Source: Verrucomicrobiota bacterium
GTDB lineage: Bacteria > Verrucomicrobiota > Verrucomicrobiia > Limisphaerales > UBA11320
Reading direction: 5' to 3'
Assembly (NCBI GenBank): GCA_016199985.1
Contig: JACQFQ010000047.1
Coordinates: forward strand, 1 to 64,000
Length of the DNA stretch: 64,000 bases
Shown here: positions 23,502 through 33,600 of the stretch, piece by piece
Layout: each line of letters starts with the position of its first letter
Position numbering within the stretch: position 1 is the first letter of the stretch
Made by a program: the position numbers and the translations under genes
Notes under the pieces: model-generated
What the model was told of the DNA's origin: nothing
The model's database searches: none
What the model saw: the letters and a program-made list of their open reading frames with translations, nothing else

Positions 23502-24356
23502 ATGAGAGATCCCGTTTATTCACAATTCAAGGCCACGGCCTTGAGCGAAGACACCCTGCGAAGTCAGGCCCCAAGCATTTTTGCCGAGGGTCCGATGTTC
23601 GGAGTCAGCCGTCGCTACACCTTCGTCCCCACCGCCCAGATCGTTGAAGGGCTGCGGAAACAGGACTGGGTGCCGGTGACGGTCGAAGAACAGCACATCC
23701 GCAACGAAGCCCGGCGGGGGTTTCAGAAACATCTGATTCGTTTCCGCCGTGCCGAGCAAATGCAAACGCTCGATGAATGGAACGTGGAACTGGTGTTGCT
23801 CAACTCGCACGACGCGGGTTGCGCCTATCAGCTTCATGCCGGAATCTTCCGGCGCGTTTGCAGTAATGGTTTGGTCTTGAGCGAAGGCTCCTTCCAAGCC
23901 GTCCGGTTCCGTCACTCGGGATTGGAGAGCGAAGTTGTGGTCGAAGCCAGCTTCCGCGTGCTCGAAAGCATGCCGAGGGTGGGAGAAATGATTCATCGAT
24001 TCTCCGCTCGCTTCTTGGATGCTCGGGAGTCCCTCTTGTTGGCCACGCACGCGCTTCGGCTGCGTTATGAAGGCCAGGGAGAACCCCCGGTCGAACCGGA
24101 AACCCTGCTGAAAGCACGGCGACCGGAGGACGAACGAACGGACTTGTGGACGACGCTAAATCGTCTTCAGGAAAACCTGATTCGCGGCGGCGCTTCCGAT
24201 TTCCATCGGGATCGTCGCGGGAAATTGCGCTCCGTCCGGACGCTGCGTGGAATCGACTCCAGAGTCAGTCTGAACAAGGCGATTTGGAGCCTCGCTGAAC
24301 GCGTTGCCAACGGAGAAACACTGCCCCCGGCTGACAGCCTGGCATTCACCGCCTGA
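23502..24356 (+). CDS. DUF932 plasmid/phage-type protein
   Basis: 284 residues from ATG 23502; the frame is open further upstream but the family starts about here. The DUF932 pattern is clear: LRSQAPSIFAEGPMFGVSRRYTFVPTAQIVEGLRKQDWVPV, then HLIRFRR, ELVLLNSHDAGCAYQLHAGIFRRVCSNGLVL and HSG. It occurs widely on plasmids and phages near replication and recombination genes; its role is unknown. The weak ribosome binding site leaves the start uncertain. Confidence 0.85.
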   Translation: MRDPVYSQFKATALSEDTLRSQAPSIFAEGPMFGVSRRYTFVPTAQIVEGLRKQDWVPVTVEEQHIRNEARRGFQKHLIRFRRAEQMQTLDEWNVELVLLNSHDAGCAYQLHAGIFRRVCSNGLVLSEGSFQAVRFRHSGLESEVVVEASFRVLESMPRVGEMIHRFSARFLDARESLLLATHALRLRYEGQGEPPVEPETLLKARRPEDERTDLWTTLNRLQENLIRGGASDFHRDRRGKLRSVRTLRGIDSRVSLNKAIWSLAERVANGETLPPADSLAFTA

Positions 24357-24534
24357 AGGCCACAAGCCCCACGACGTTGAATCGGTCTGCCAGCGGAGAG
24401 GTTATTCAAAAGGTTCGTGCTTTCGAGGATTGTGCCAACAAACAATCCTCACTCCACAATTCTCAAAAGCTTGCTCCTGCCTGCACTTCTCGACATGTTT
24501 AGCTCGATATGAAGTCCAAATAACGATCAGCGTG

Positions 24535-25332
24535 ATGCGGAAAAACGATTTGAAGCAATGCAACTCAGCCACCTGGATCGTGCTGAGTAGGATTTGCGTG
24601 ATGGGAATCGTGGCAGCCACGATTTGGGGAATTGGAACGTCTGCGCCGGGTGCCGAGGCCGTCAGTTCCACGCCAGTTGGAACCAACATCCAAAAACCAT
24701 CGGTTCAATCAAAGCCCGGAAGTGTCTTGCCGAAATTTGAAACGGGCGAACTCAGTGATGCGGATCTCCGGGAATTTCTGAAAGCCAAGCTCGCTCAGGC
24801 GGAAAAGTATCGACCTCAGTCCAAGCAGGAAATTGAGGAGTATCGCCAAGCCATCGCAGAATTGAACGATCGCATTGCAAAAGGCCCCTCCGTCTCATTG
24901 ATATTTGAGCGCAATCTCGAAAAGTATTTGGTCTTCGCGCGCAAGGAGGGGCTCAAACCGGCGAGTTCAAAGCAACCTAAATGGGTCTTTGAATTGAAAG
25001 CTCTTCTTGATGCCCTGCGCGAACGCACTCCAGATGGCCACTATTTTTGCGACACCGACTTCACCCTTTCCCAAGCGCATTCCGCATTGATAATTGGGGG
25101 AGTTCGAATCGGCGATTTGTTGCCGTTCGCAAAAAAGGAAATCTCCCATACGCCGATGGCTACGGAATTTCACGAACGCTATTTACGCGGTTTGATTGCG
25201 TGTGCGACGGATATGGATAAAGACACAACCACAGACTGGCTGCGTTACTTCGAGCTTCACAAGATGGAATGGGAGAGGAAAAACTTCCAAAGCGATTCAG
25301 AAAATCTCAAAAAGACTTTGAAGCAAAAGTGA
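24535..25332 (+). CDS. Hypothetical exported protein
   Basis: 265 residues from ATG 24535. A hydrophobic segment at residues ~13-35 (WIVLSRICVMGIVAATIWGIG) followed by APGAEA suggests a signal peptide or anchor. Residues ~70-130 are Lys/Glu-rich helices (REFLKAKLAQAEKYRPQSK, EIEEYRQAIAELNDRI). The remainder looks globular. No family recognised. Lower G+C than its neighbours may point to separate acquisition. The ribosome binding site is weak. Confidence 0.65.
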   Translation: MRKNDLKQCNSATWIVLSRICVMGIVAATIWGIGTSAPGAEAVSSTPVGTNIQKPSVQSKPGSVLPKFETGELSDADLREFLKAKLAQAEKYRPQSKQEIEEYRQAIAELNDRIAKGPSVSLIFERNLEKYLVFARKEGLKPASSKQPKWVFELKALLDALRERTPDGHYFCDTDFTLSQAHSALIIGGVRIGDLLPFAKKEISHTPMATEFHERYLRGLIACATDMDKDTTTDWLRYFELHKMEWERKNFQSDSENLKKTLKQK

Positions 25333-25637
25333 GTGACGAGCACACTTTCTTGATCGCCTGCGTTCTTTGATTTCCCTATAACGCAAATCTCCGCGCGCCA
25401 TTCATAGAGGCAGAAACTTGGCGGGGCGAGGAGGGTCAAGGTGGAGCGCAGAACCCGCAGGGCGCGGCAGCGCGGCGTAGCCGTTCGAGCAATACCTTGA
25501 GGCCCGCAGCACCGCCATATAATCGAACGAGAAGGTCGCGCGTGAAAGAGGAAGAATCATCGGAGCCGTGTGCGATTCGTCGGGGAAAGGGAGAGCGTGG
25601 TCTCAAAGGGCAGGATGCGAAGAAGGGAAAAATGGTG
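25333..25637. other. Intergenic DNA without a supported gene
   Basis: Between the exported-protein gene and the terminator. The G+C-rich segment 25440-25510 (GCGCGGCAGCGCGGCG) and GAGCCGTGTGCG (25567-25578) look structured, but no complete RNA element or credible open frame was found. Confidence 0.4.
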
Positions 25638-25667
25638 AGGACCGTTTGCTTTAAGGCACGGTCCTCT
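25628..25667 (-). terminator. Rho-independent terminator of 25694-26020
   Basis: On the minus strand GAGGACCGT pairs with ACGGTCCTC (25638-25667) around a 12-base loop, followed by ACCATTTTTC. It begins 27 bp after the stop codon of the gene it would end. Confidence 0.8.
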
Positions 25668-25693
25668 GAGCCTTTGGAACCTTTATCAGAACC

Positions 25694-26020
25694 TCAGCGC
25701 TCGTCGCCGTTACGGGTCGCAGCGGCTCTGTTCTGGTTCTCCTCGGGGATGCCGTTCTGAGAACAGATCCACGAGTGTGCTTGATCCGCCACTTTGCCCA
25801 GCAACAGCAGGTCATCCCGACCGAACGAATCGGTGGACTTCCAACTGTCGCCATCGCGATAGAGGCGGCTGAAGGTGACGTTGTAACGAACGCCAGCTTC
25901 GGTATCATTTTTCCAGAGCGCGGCTTTGATGGAGCCGAGCCGGATTTCCTTGGTAGGTTGTTGTTTTGTTTTCATTGATGGTAACACTTCACTTGGGGAT
26001 GTCGCTTGCGCTGAATCCAT
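25694..26020 (-). CDS. Small conserved plasmid protein, unnamed
   Basis: 108 residues from ATG 26020, preceded by AGGAGG. Core: EIRLGSIKAALWKN, VRYNVTFSRLYRDGDSWKSTDSFGRDDLLLLGKVADQAHSWI. I recall this layout in small proteins near DUF932 genes on plasmids. Alternating beta-strands followed by one helix could be an OB- or PC4-like ssDNA-binding fold, but this is speculative. A terminator follows the gene. Confidence 0.75.
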   Translation of the reverse strand: MDSAQATSPSEVLPSMKTKQQPTKEIRLGSIKAALWKNDTEAGVRYNVTFSRLYRDGDSWKSTDSFGRDDLLLLGKVADQAHSWICSQNGIPEENQNRAAATRNGDER

Positions 26021-26468
26021 TGAACCTCCTGTGAGACAGAAACAGATTTCGAGCCTCGAAACCTTTCGCTCCGGTAATACCATGTTTTACCGGCCTAACC
26101 AACAGGCCGGGCTGACTCTCCAACTTTGTCGCCGCAACTACCCGAATCGACTGGGTGAACGACCATTCGGCTAGCTCCACCAAATCGAAAGGCGCAGGCA
26201 GAATTGCTTCCGGCAGGCTGCGGGGCTGGTTCGACGCAAATGAAGATCGGCAACAAGTCGTCCGGGAGCGCGAACGGCATCGGATTTGAAGATTCCGGGT
26301 TTGGACTCCCTCAAACGGCTACAATCGAGGCTGCTTCGCTAAAGGAGGAACTGGAAGTTCTCAGACGGAATCGCTTCTCCTCGCTCGTGGCTTCGCGGGA
26401 CTATATCTTGTCGGATTTCCAGGCGTGCTCCGAGGCGTGATTGAAAAATGAGGCGGCCAAGAATCGCG
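26021..26468. other. 448 bp gap with one hairpin, no supported gene
   Basis: CCGGCCT-aaccaac-AGGCCGG (26090-26110) is a clear hairpin. A plus-strand frame at 26240-26440 of about 66 codons has no ribosome binding site or recognisable content. The area should hold the promoter of the 25694-26020 gene near its right-hand start, and the 3' flank of the protease gene. Confidence 0.5.
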
Positions 26469-29048
26469 TCAGGTAGGCCGAGTGCTCACGCCCACCGTCG
26501 AACGTATTCGCGATGCAACTTCGATATACACCGGAACGCGCAGTTCTTCAGCAACTTCAATGGAAATAGCCAGGCCGTAGCGAATCATGCCCAGTAGCGA
26601 ATCGGCATCAGCCCGGCAGTTTACTCGTATCACCATGGTCTCGTCCTCTGCGAACGCCGCCGCACGTTCTCCTTCAAATATCTCGTGTTGAACTGTTCCG
26701 TTTCTTGCAGATAGCCATTCCACGTTCTCGCGATTCGTTGCGAGCTTCTCATTTTCGACGTCGAACCACATTGCCGCTCCACGGTAGTTTCGATGCCGCG
26801 GGTTGATAGGAGACAGCCAAGCCAACGTCACCACAATTCGCCGAAGTCCCCGAATGCCGCTCAAGCTTGGAGGAAGTGGAATCCTATACTGGTGCGCGGT
26901 GTCGCTCGCGAGTTCGCCGCACCCCAGCATTGTCGCACGGTGGTCGGCCCCGACCAGTGACTCAATTGGCTCCACGAATCCAAATCCGAGAAACCGTGCA
27001 GCCAACCGCCTGAATTTAGGTGCCTTCATTCCAGGCGGCTTCAAAACACTTTCTAAGTATTCATATGCGGAACTCCAAGCCGCCTTGTGAACAAGCATGG
27101 CCTTAATCAGCACAGCCGAATAATCGTCAGAGAGCCTGTCACCACCTTCTTCGTCACGCAGTGACAACAACTGTTCGTAAAGAAACGCTGCCGAACGCGT
27201 GGCCAGAGCCGTGGCGTTGCTCGTCCCTCGTGTATGCTTCTCGCGATTCAGTTGTCCAGGTGAACCGCTGGGAGCGGAAGTCAAAATGCCAGGCGCTACT
27301 GTCGCGGGCACAATTTCAAGCGTCGCTTTAGAATGTGTATTGCCGAGCCGCTCCGAATAGAACTGTCGCCCGCCTGGGAAAAGCACGTCCGGCTTGATTG
27401 AATTGCGAAATCCACAGCCAAGTCCGCTGAGTGGACTTGGCAAGGGTTCCCGGAGGAACGGATTGATCCGGTAATGCAAATCTACCTGCGGTCCGAAGTC
27501 GTGGTGCCAAGCCCCTATTGTAATCGCGTTTATGGAATCCGCTGGAGCGAGTATTCTCCTCAGTCGCAAGTCGCGTTGGAGAGCTTTCAGGAACTCGGAC
27601 TCGCGAGCCTGCGGGGCCAGGTCGGCGAATGCGGTGCGCTCAACATCCAGTTCAACGGCACTCGCATGATTTCCGGCGCTGACACAAAAGAGCACGTTGT
27701 ATTTAACAGACAACCAATCGAGTAGCCTACCCCACGCGCTCACAGCAAAATGGAACTGCTGAAATGGGTCTCCAATGGAAAAGTTGATTATCCTGACTGT
27801 TGGGGCGGACGGTGGAGTAGCCCCTTCGGCCTCAAACAAGCGCATTACTGCTCGATGAGTGAGGTCGAGAGAGTTGACTCCGAACGGAATTCGTTCGTTT
27901 CGTGAATGGTTCCAAGGCTGAGGATCGGGGCACAATATCGGACGCACGTAAAGTGGACGCGCCAGCGGAGGCCGAGGCGCATTCAGATCGCCGTGAAGAA
28001 TGACCGACGCCATTGATGTTCCGTGTTCACGCTCGCTTGCTGTGTAGTTGGAGGAGTAACCGTCTGGGTCATCGACGCGCAATCGCCCGGCAAGTCGGGC
28101 ATGATTTTCAAGAGGCAGACCATCTAAAAGTGCTACGGTAGCGTCACCGCTGGGCATCATCGTTGATCGTGGAGCGTTTGGTTCCTGTATATCGGAGGGA
28201 CCATCGCCTGGCATCACGGACTGCCCCGATGGTCGAAAGAACATGATAGAGCTTTCCCCCAACAACTCGACTTCTCGCCGGTCCACAAGCCGACGAATTT
28301 CTGAAGCAGGCAACGTGACAACGGCAGAGTGATAGCAGATGGCGTCCAACTCACAAACCGAGGAGACCTGACCCCGAAGTTGAGTGATCACCCGGCGAAT
28401 TCGATCAACCGAGGCGGCGCGTAATTGCGCGGTTTGGCGGAACCACAGCTCGATTTCAAACGGGACGGCGATGTCGTCGCGAGATTCAGCCGTTTCCTTC
28501 CAATACTCGATCACTCCTGTTTCCAACAGGCGATCTTCGGGTGACCAACGGCGAACGTCACGCAGATGGCTGAACAATTCGTAAAATGGAGCAAAGCCAC
28601 GCACGGCAGCTCTGCCAGCTTGGAAGGCTTGCCAAAGACCAAGTAACTGCTGGAGCGCTTGCTGGTTGCTCATGACGAGGAAGACTCGTCCTGTAAGGTG
28701 TTCGCCAACCTTTCCTTCCTTGTAAAAGTCGTCGTCAGGAGCAATGTCCTCGACATCCCATTCGGCGAGAAATCCCAAGCCGGTTACGAGCCTTGCTGCG
28801 TTTAAGAAATTGGCGACGGAGCCGACAGTTTCAAAAACGATTACTTCTTCCGAAATCTGACCTGAGGCTGATGCTCGAAGCTCGACAGTCCTTTGCTCGA
28901 AGTAGACGCGTAATGTTTCAAATCGCGGCCCGAGGCGCTGCCCCTGTCTTGCTATGCCCGGCAAATGAGGAGGAGCGCCGCCGCCTGGTGGGCGACCTCG
29001 TGAGACATTTGCGGGCGCTGGCAGAACAATCAGGGGTCGTTCGGGCAT
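26469..29048 (-). CDS. iteS: S8 (subtilisin-like) peptidase of an IteAS-type anti-phage pair
   Basis: 859 residues. Catalytic triad: Asp in VALLDGLP (~306), His in REHGTSMASVI (~341), Ser in RGTSNATALAT (~609), with oxyanion Asn in CVSAGNH. About 290 residues precede the catalytic domain and ~200 follow it, probably for sensing or ATPase contact. No signal peptide, so it is cytoplasmic. Its start lies three bases after the stop of an AAA+ ATPase gene. Such two-gene pairs are named IteA/IteS as anti-phage proteins, to my recollection; the family name should be confirmed. Confidence 0.85.
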   Translation of the reverse strand: MPERPLIVLPAPANVSRGRPPGGGAPPHLPGIARQGQRLGPRFETLRVYFEQRTVELRASASGQISEEVIVFETVGSVANFLNAARLVTGLGFLAEWDVEDIAPDDDFYKEGKVGEHLTGRVFLVMSNQQALQQLLGLWQAFQAGRAAVRGFAPFYELFSHLRDVRRWSPEDRLLETGVIEYWKETAESRDDIAVPFEIELWFRQTAQLRAASVDRIRRVITQLRGQVSSVCELDAICYHSAVVTLPASEIRRLVDRREVELLGESSIMFFRPSGQSVMPGDGPSDIQEPNAPRSTMMPSGDATVALLDGLPLENHARLAGRLRVDDPDGYSSNYTASEREHGTSMASVILHGDLNAPRPPLARPLYVRPILCPDPQPWNHSRNERIPFGVNSLDLTHRAVMRLFEAEGATPPSAPTVRIINFSIGDPFQQFHFAVSAWGRLLDWLSVKYNVLFCVSAGNHASAVELDVERTAFADLAPQARESEFLKALQRDLRLRRILAPADSINAITIGAWHHDFGPQVDLHYRINPFLREPLPSPLSGLGCGFRNSIKPDVLFPGGRQFYSERLGNTHSKATLEIVPATVAPGILTSAPSGSPGQLNREKHTRGTSNATALATRSAAFLYEQLLSLRDEEGGDRLSDDYSAVLIKAMLVHKAAWSSAYEYLESVLKPPGMKAPKFRRLAARFLGFGFVEPIESLVGADHRATMLGCGELASDTAHQYRIPLPPSLSGIRGLRRIVVTLAWLSPINPRHRNYRGAAMWFDVENEKLATNRENVEWLSARNGTVQHEIFEGERAAAFAEDETMVIRVNCRADADSLLGMIRYGLAISIEVAEELRVPVYIEVASRIRSTVGVSTRPT

Positions 29049-29051
29049 GGG

Positions 29052-30023
29052 TTACTGCGCCTTCCTCCTCGCCCGTGTCTTCCATTGCTCAATTCTCTCC
29101 ATCAGAACGGCGGTGGCCTCCTTCTGGCCTTGGGTGAGAACAACGCGCCGGAGAATGTCCAAGGCGAATTCCTCCATTTCAGCAAAGCTCTCAAACCGCA
29201 CCCGTTGCGCGATGCTCTTAGGTGAAAGAGAGGTGGGCAGTTTCCATCGCTCACCGGCTAGTCGAAACCACTCCGCAATCTGAGCCGAGGTTGGGCGCGG
29301 CAGTTCCAGGCGGAGTTGAAATCGCCGCCAGACGGCGCGGTCCAGTAATTCTTGATGATTCGTCGCCGCTACAACCACCACGTAGCTCGGCAAGCGGTCG
29401 ATTTGGAGCAGGAGGGAGCTTACGACCCGCTTTATCTCACCAGTATCGTGTACATCCCCACGTTCTTTCCCCAAGGTATCGAACTCGTCAAAAAACAAGA
29501 CGCATGGACGAGTGACAACCTGGTCGAAAAGCTTGTGGAGCCGACTGGCAGTCTCACCCAAGAAGCTTCCGATCACGCCCTCATACCGCACCGTCAACAG
29601 AACGACGCCCAATGCCTGCGCCAGACCTTCAGCGAGACATGTTTTCCCGTTCCCGGGAGGCCCAATTAGCAAGACTCGGTTTCTTGGTTCGAGGTTGTGT
29701 GAGCGCAGTAAATCAGCACGCTGCTGCTCTTCGACAATCTCATCACAGGCCTGACGGACTGGCTGAGACAAAACGAGGTCGCGAACGTTGCGCTGCGGGA
29801 TTAGCTCGTGGAGCAGACTTTGATGCGAGCCGTTCATCGACACAGGCTGAGGAGGCAAGAGCTTGCCGCTGTGTTTCAAAGTGTCTTCCAGTTGATCAGC
29901 CAATACGTGATGCTGTTTTCCCCGCTCTTCTGCAATGATGGCGTCCACGGTCCGGTGGAAGAGGCTTCGATCTCCCTGAACACCGGACTTCACTAAACTC
30001 AAAAGTAAATCTGAACGTGCCAT
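29052..30023 (-). CDS. iteA: AAA+ ATPase of the IteAS-type pair
   Basis: 323 residues. Walker A GPPGNGKT (~121-128), Walker B VLFFDEFD (~174), sensor 1 VVVVAATNH and an arginine-finger region (LLDRAVWRRFQLRL). The N-terminal ~100 residues are helical and would select partners. It belongs to the FtsH/spastin-like AAA group. It probably regulates the neighbouring subtilisin, as in other ATPase-protease defence modules. Its gene lies upstream in the same operon with a three-base gap. The 257 bp before it (30024-30280) hold only the presumed promoter. Confidence 0.85.
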   Translation of the reverse strand: MARSDLLLSLVKSGVQGDRSLFHRTVDAIIAEERGKQHHVLADQLEDTLKHSGKLLPPQPVSMNGSHQSLLHELIPQRNVRDLVLSQPVRQACDEIVEEQQRADLLRSHNLEPRNRVLLIGPPGNGKTCLAEGLAQALGVVLLTVRYEGVIGSFLGETASRLHKLFDQVVTRPCVLFFDEFDTLGKERGDVHDTGEIKRVVSSLLLQIDRLPSYVVVVAATNHQELLDRAVWRRFQLRLELPRPTSAQIAEWFRLAGERWKLPTSLSPKSIAQRVRFESFAEMEEFALDILRRVVLTQGQKEATAVLMERIEQWKTRARRKAQ

Positions 30024-30280
30024 CTTTGGATCGATTATTAGCCTTCAACGCGCCCCTGCGTCGACTGTAGCGCCCGAAAATCAGTGCCCGGATCGGGAGA
30101 TCCGTGCAGGCTGGTTCTTGTTTTCTCCTTGAGATCAACGAGGGGCCATAACCTCTTCTCGCCGAGGCTTTTCAGCAGTTTGTTCGCGTTGTGCTCGAAA
30201 TCTTGCATGTCCACTTAAGTTCAAAATCGAACCGATTTCCCAAAGCGGACATTTTGGCCGAGGTCAAGCAGTTTGTCGAT

Positions 30281-30634
30281 TCAGAAATCCTCTGGCAGCA
30301 ATACGGTCGTCCGACTTCGATTGGCTTCCGTGATAATCCAGAACCGCCCGCCGTTGCCCGCCCGGAACACGGATAGGCGACGAAACCCGTCCATGGCGCG
30401 ACGTTCCGGCTCACGGCGCGCAAAATCCTCAAGATCGCCGTCATCCCCGCGCATGTGCCGGATCAATGCTTCAGTGACCTCGTGCGAGGCGAGCGTCGCT
30501 TGCGCCCGGGGCGTCATCACGACATTGCCGAGCCTGCGATTCGTCCCTTGCTGTTCCATCGACAACATCTGTCCCCCTGTTGGAAACCACTGCCGGACCA
30601 TCCGACAGAGAACTTCTGCCACTTCAAATACCAT
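30281..30634 (-). CDS. Small plasmid protein of the three-copy family (copy C)
   Basis: 117 residues. Ends GGRFWIITEANRSRTTVLLPEDF, matching copy B (6481-6759) almost residue by residue, with SHEVTEALIRHMRGD in place of the STDIEQAILNHSRGN segment. The N-terminal ~35 residues are specific to this copy. It starts 27 bp after the methylase-helicase stop, so the two are likely cotranscribed. Function unknown. Confidence 0.82.
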   Translation of the reverse strand: MVFEVAEVLCRMVRQWFPTGGQMLSMEQQGTNRRLGNVVMTPRAQATLASHEVTEALIRHMRGDDGDLEDFARREPERRAMDGFRRLSVFRAGNGGRFWIITEANRSRTTVLLPEDF

Positions 30635-30661
30635 AAACGCCTCCTCTAAAAAACTGGGCCT

Positions 30662-33600
30662 TCATTCCGCGACAATCTCGCCGGGAGATTCTTCCGACTC
30701 CCCGCTGCCCACGCGGCTCGAAGCCTGGCTCTTGGTCAAATCCAAGGCGTCGGCAATCTCTTGCTGCCTGAGCGAGAGGGAAGCCAACCGTCCCTCATAT
30801 TCGTAGGGTTGTTCCGATTGCGCGGTGAGTTCCACGAGACGTTTGCGGGTATCGGCAATGCGTTGGGTGAGACTCGCGGCCACTTCATCCAAGGACTGAA
30901 TGGCATGTTCCACGGAACGCATGGTCCCGTGGGCGCTGGTTCCCAGCTTGGCGCGATGCACGGAATTTCCCTTCAACACGATCTCCGGTCCGCCCATGAA
31001 GTTGTCGGCAACCGAAACCTCAAACCCGGCAAAACTCCCTACCTTTCGCTCCGTCTGCCGCCCTTTTACACGGTCGGCATGACGCGCGATCAGTTCCCCG
31101 GCAATGCCCCGGTCGCGAATCTCCTGCCCGTCGATCTGGATGACGAACAGGTCGCCGTGCGAGTCTTGCCGAATGGCGACATCGGCCTGCACTTCGGTCA
31201 GCCGCTTTTCCAAACGCGGGATTTCGTCCGTGGAATGACGTATCTCGGAGCGAAGCCGGAAATGGGTCTCCCGGTGCTGCGTCCGCAACCGGCTCAACTT
31301 GGCCACTTCCGCATCCACCCCGGCTTTCTCGATGACGAGGGGATTGCCCGACGCGATGGCCTTCACCTCCGCATAGGTCAACGCCGCGCCGTCGATGTCC
31401 TCGATGCGGCGCAAGTCGGAGTCACCGTTCATCACCTGGGCGATGAAACGCGCCTTGGTTTCCAAGGTCTGCCACATATAGGCGTCGAACGAACCTTCGG
31501 TCACGTAACGGTAAATCTGAACTTCGGCGTGGGTGTTGCCCTGGCGAAGAATTCGCCCGTCGCGCTGTTCCACGTCGGCGGGTCGCCACGGCGCGTCGAG
31601 ATGATGCAAGGCAATCAACCGTTCCTGCACATTCACCCCAGTCCCCATCTTCTGCGTGCTCCCCAGCAGGATGCGAACGCGCCCGGTGCGAACCTCACGG
31701 AAGAGAGCCAGTTTGGCGGCATCACTGTCGTGATCCTGGATAAATGCGATTTCCTCTTCGGGAATTCCCCGCGAGATTAGTTTGGTCTGCAAGTCCTCAT
31801 AAACCGAAAACCCTTTCCCCCCGGTTGGAGTGGAAAGGTCGCAAAAGACGATTTGAACGCCTCGCTCCGAAGCGGTCTCCCGCCAGACGCGTTCTACGGT
31901 TGCGGCGGCCTGGTTGACCTTGCTGTCGGGATGATCGGGCAGTCCGAGCCGATTGAGCCGGAGATCCAACGCGGCTTTCCGGCCGTCCGTCGTGACCAAA
32001 AGCATGTTGTCTTCGCGCGGGTCCAGCCGTCCAGAACGGAGAGCTTCCGCCCGCTGAACCAACGACTGAACAATCTCTTTCAATTCCGGCGAACAAGGAG
32101 CATTTACCACGATAGGTTTGCCGGTCTTTAACCGGGGCACCGGCAAGTTCAGCGTCTTCTGTGTTTGGATGTCTGTCACTTGCCGGAACTGCTGCATGAG
32201 TTCCGGGACATTGATGAACCGGGCAAAGCGGGTGTTCAGACGGTAGCCAGCTCCATCGGGAGACAGTTCCATCGCGGTGACGGGCTCTCCGAACGTCGCG
32301 GCCCACGAATCAAAATGATCCACCTGCAACGCCTTCAAGGCCGTCATCTGGAGATAACGCTGCATCGTGAACATCTCCGCCACGCTGTTGGCGATGGGCG
32401 TGCCGGTGGCGAACACCACGCCGCCTCCGCCATTCACGCGCTGCACATGCAGCACTTTCAGGAACATGTCGAACGCCCGTTGCGACGCGGTCTGGGGCAA
32501 CCCAGCAATGCGGGTCATCTTGGAAACGTAGAACAGGTTCTTGAACGCGTGCGCCTCGTCCACAATCAGGCGATCTACTCCCAACTCCTCGAACGTGAGC
32601 GTGTCGTCCTTGCGTTCGTCCGCCATGAGGTCTTTGAGTTTGAACTCCAGTTTCTTCTTCGCCCGCTCCAACATCTTCACGACCCGCGAGTCGCTTTCGT
32701 TGCGTTGTTGTTCGATGGCCAGCGCGAGTTCGCGCAGTTCCGATTGGATGAACTCCTCCTGCGTGGCGCGGGACAGCGGAATCTTCTCGAAGCCCGAATG
32801 GGTGACGATGACCGCATCCCAATTGCCCGTGGCAATGCGACTCATCAGCGTTTTGCGCTTTTCCTTCTCGAAATCGTCCTTGGTGGCAACGAGGATGTTC
32901 GCGCCGGGATACAGGGTCAGAAGCTCCGAGGAGAACTGGCCCAGCATGTGGTTCGGGACGGTAATGAGCGGTTTGCGAGCGAATCCCAGCCGTTTCAGTT
33001 CCATCGCGGCGGCGACCATCGTGTAAGTTTTTCCCGCGCCGACGACATGAGCGAGCAGACAGTTGGGCGTTTGCAGGATTCGCCAAACTGAAGCGCGTTG
33101 GTGCGGGCGCAAGGTGATAACCGGACTTGCCCCCGGCAAAGTCAGATGGTCGCCGTTGAACGTGCGAGGCCGCAGGTTGTTGAAGTCGTGATTGTATTTC
33201 CGAACCAGTCGTTCCCGGCGTTCGTCATCCTGCCAGATCCAAGCCTTGAAACGTTCCTTGATTTTCTCCTGCTTGTCGCGCACCGCTTCCGTGGCCGGAC
33301 CGTTGACCACGTCGCGGTCGTTCGCTTCATCGCGGTCATAAATGGTCGGCGTCCGGAGATTCATGGCGTCCTCCAACAGGTCCAGCGCGGTGCGCCGGTC
33401 CGTGCCCCATTCGGTCGTATTGGCCACCGATGTCTTGGCATTCCAGCCCGCTTGCACCACCCAGAGCCCAAGTTGCGGGATGTGATTGATCAAAATGCCG
33501 CGTTCGCCCAACAACTCCTCGGCAAACAGGGCGATGTCGTTTGAGGAAATCCAAGTGCTCCCCAATCGCGCATCAATCTCCGATGCGGAAAGGTCGTTCG

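Noticed and set aside
25560..25620. GAGCCGTGTGCG resembling the 5' strand of a group II intron domain V
   Set aside because: The matching 3' strand (GCAC...CGGTTC) does not follow, and no maturase gene is near.
26240..26440. Plus-strand frame of ~66 codons
   Set aside because: No ribosome binding site, no motif and no matching neighbour; kept only as part of a gap.
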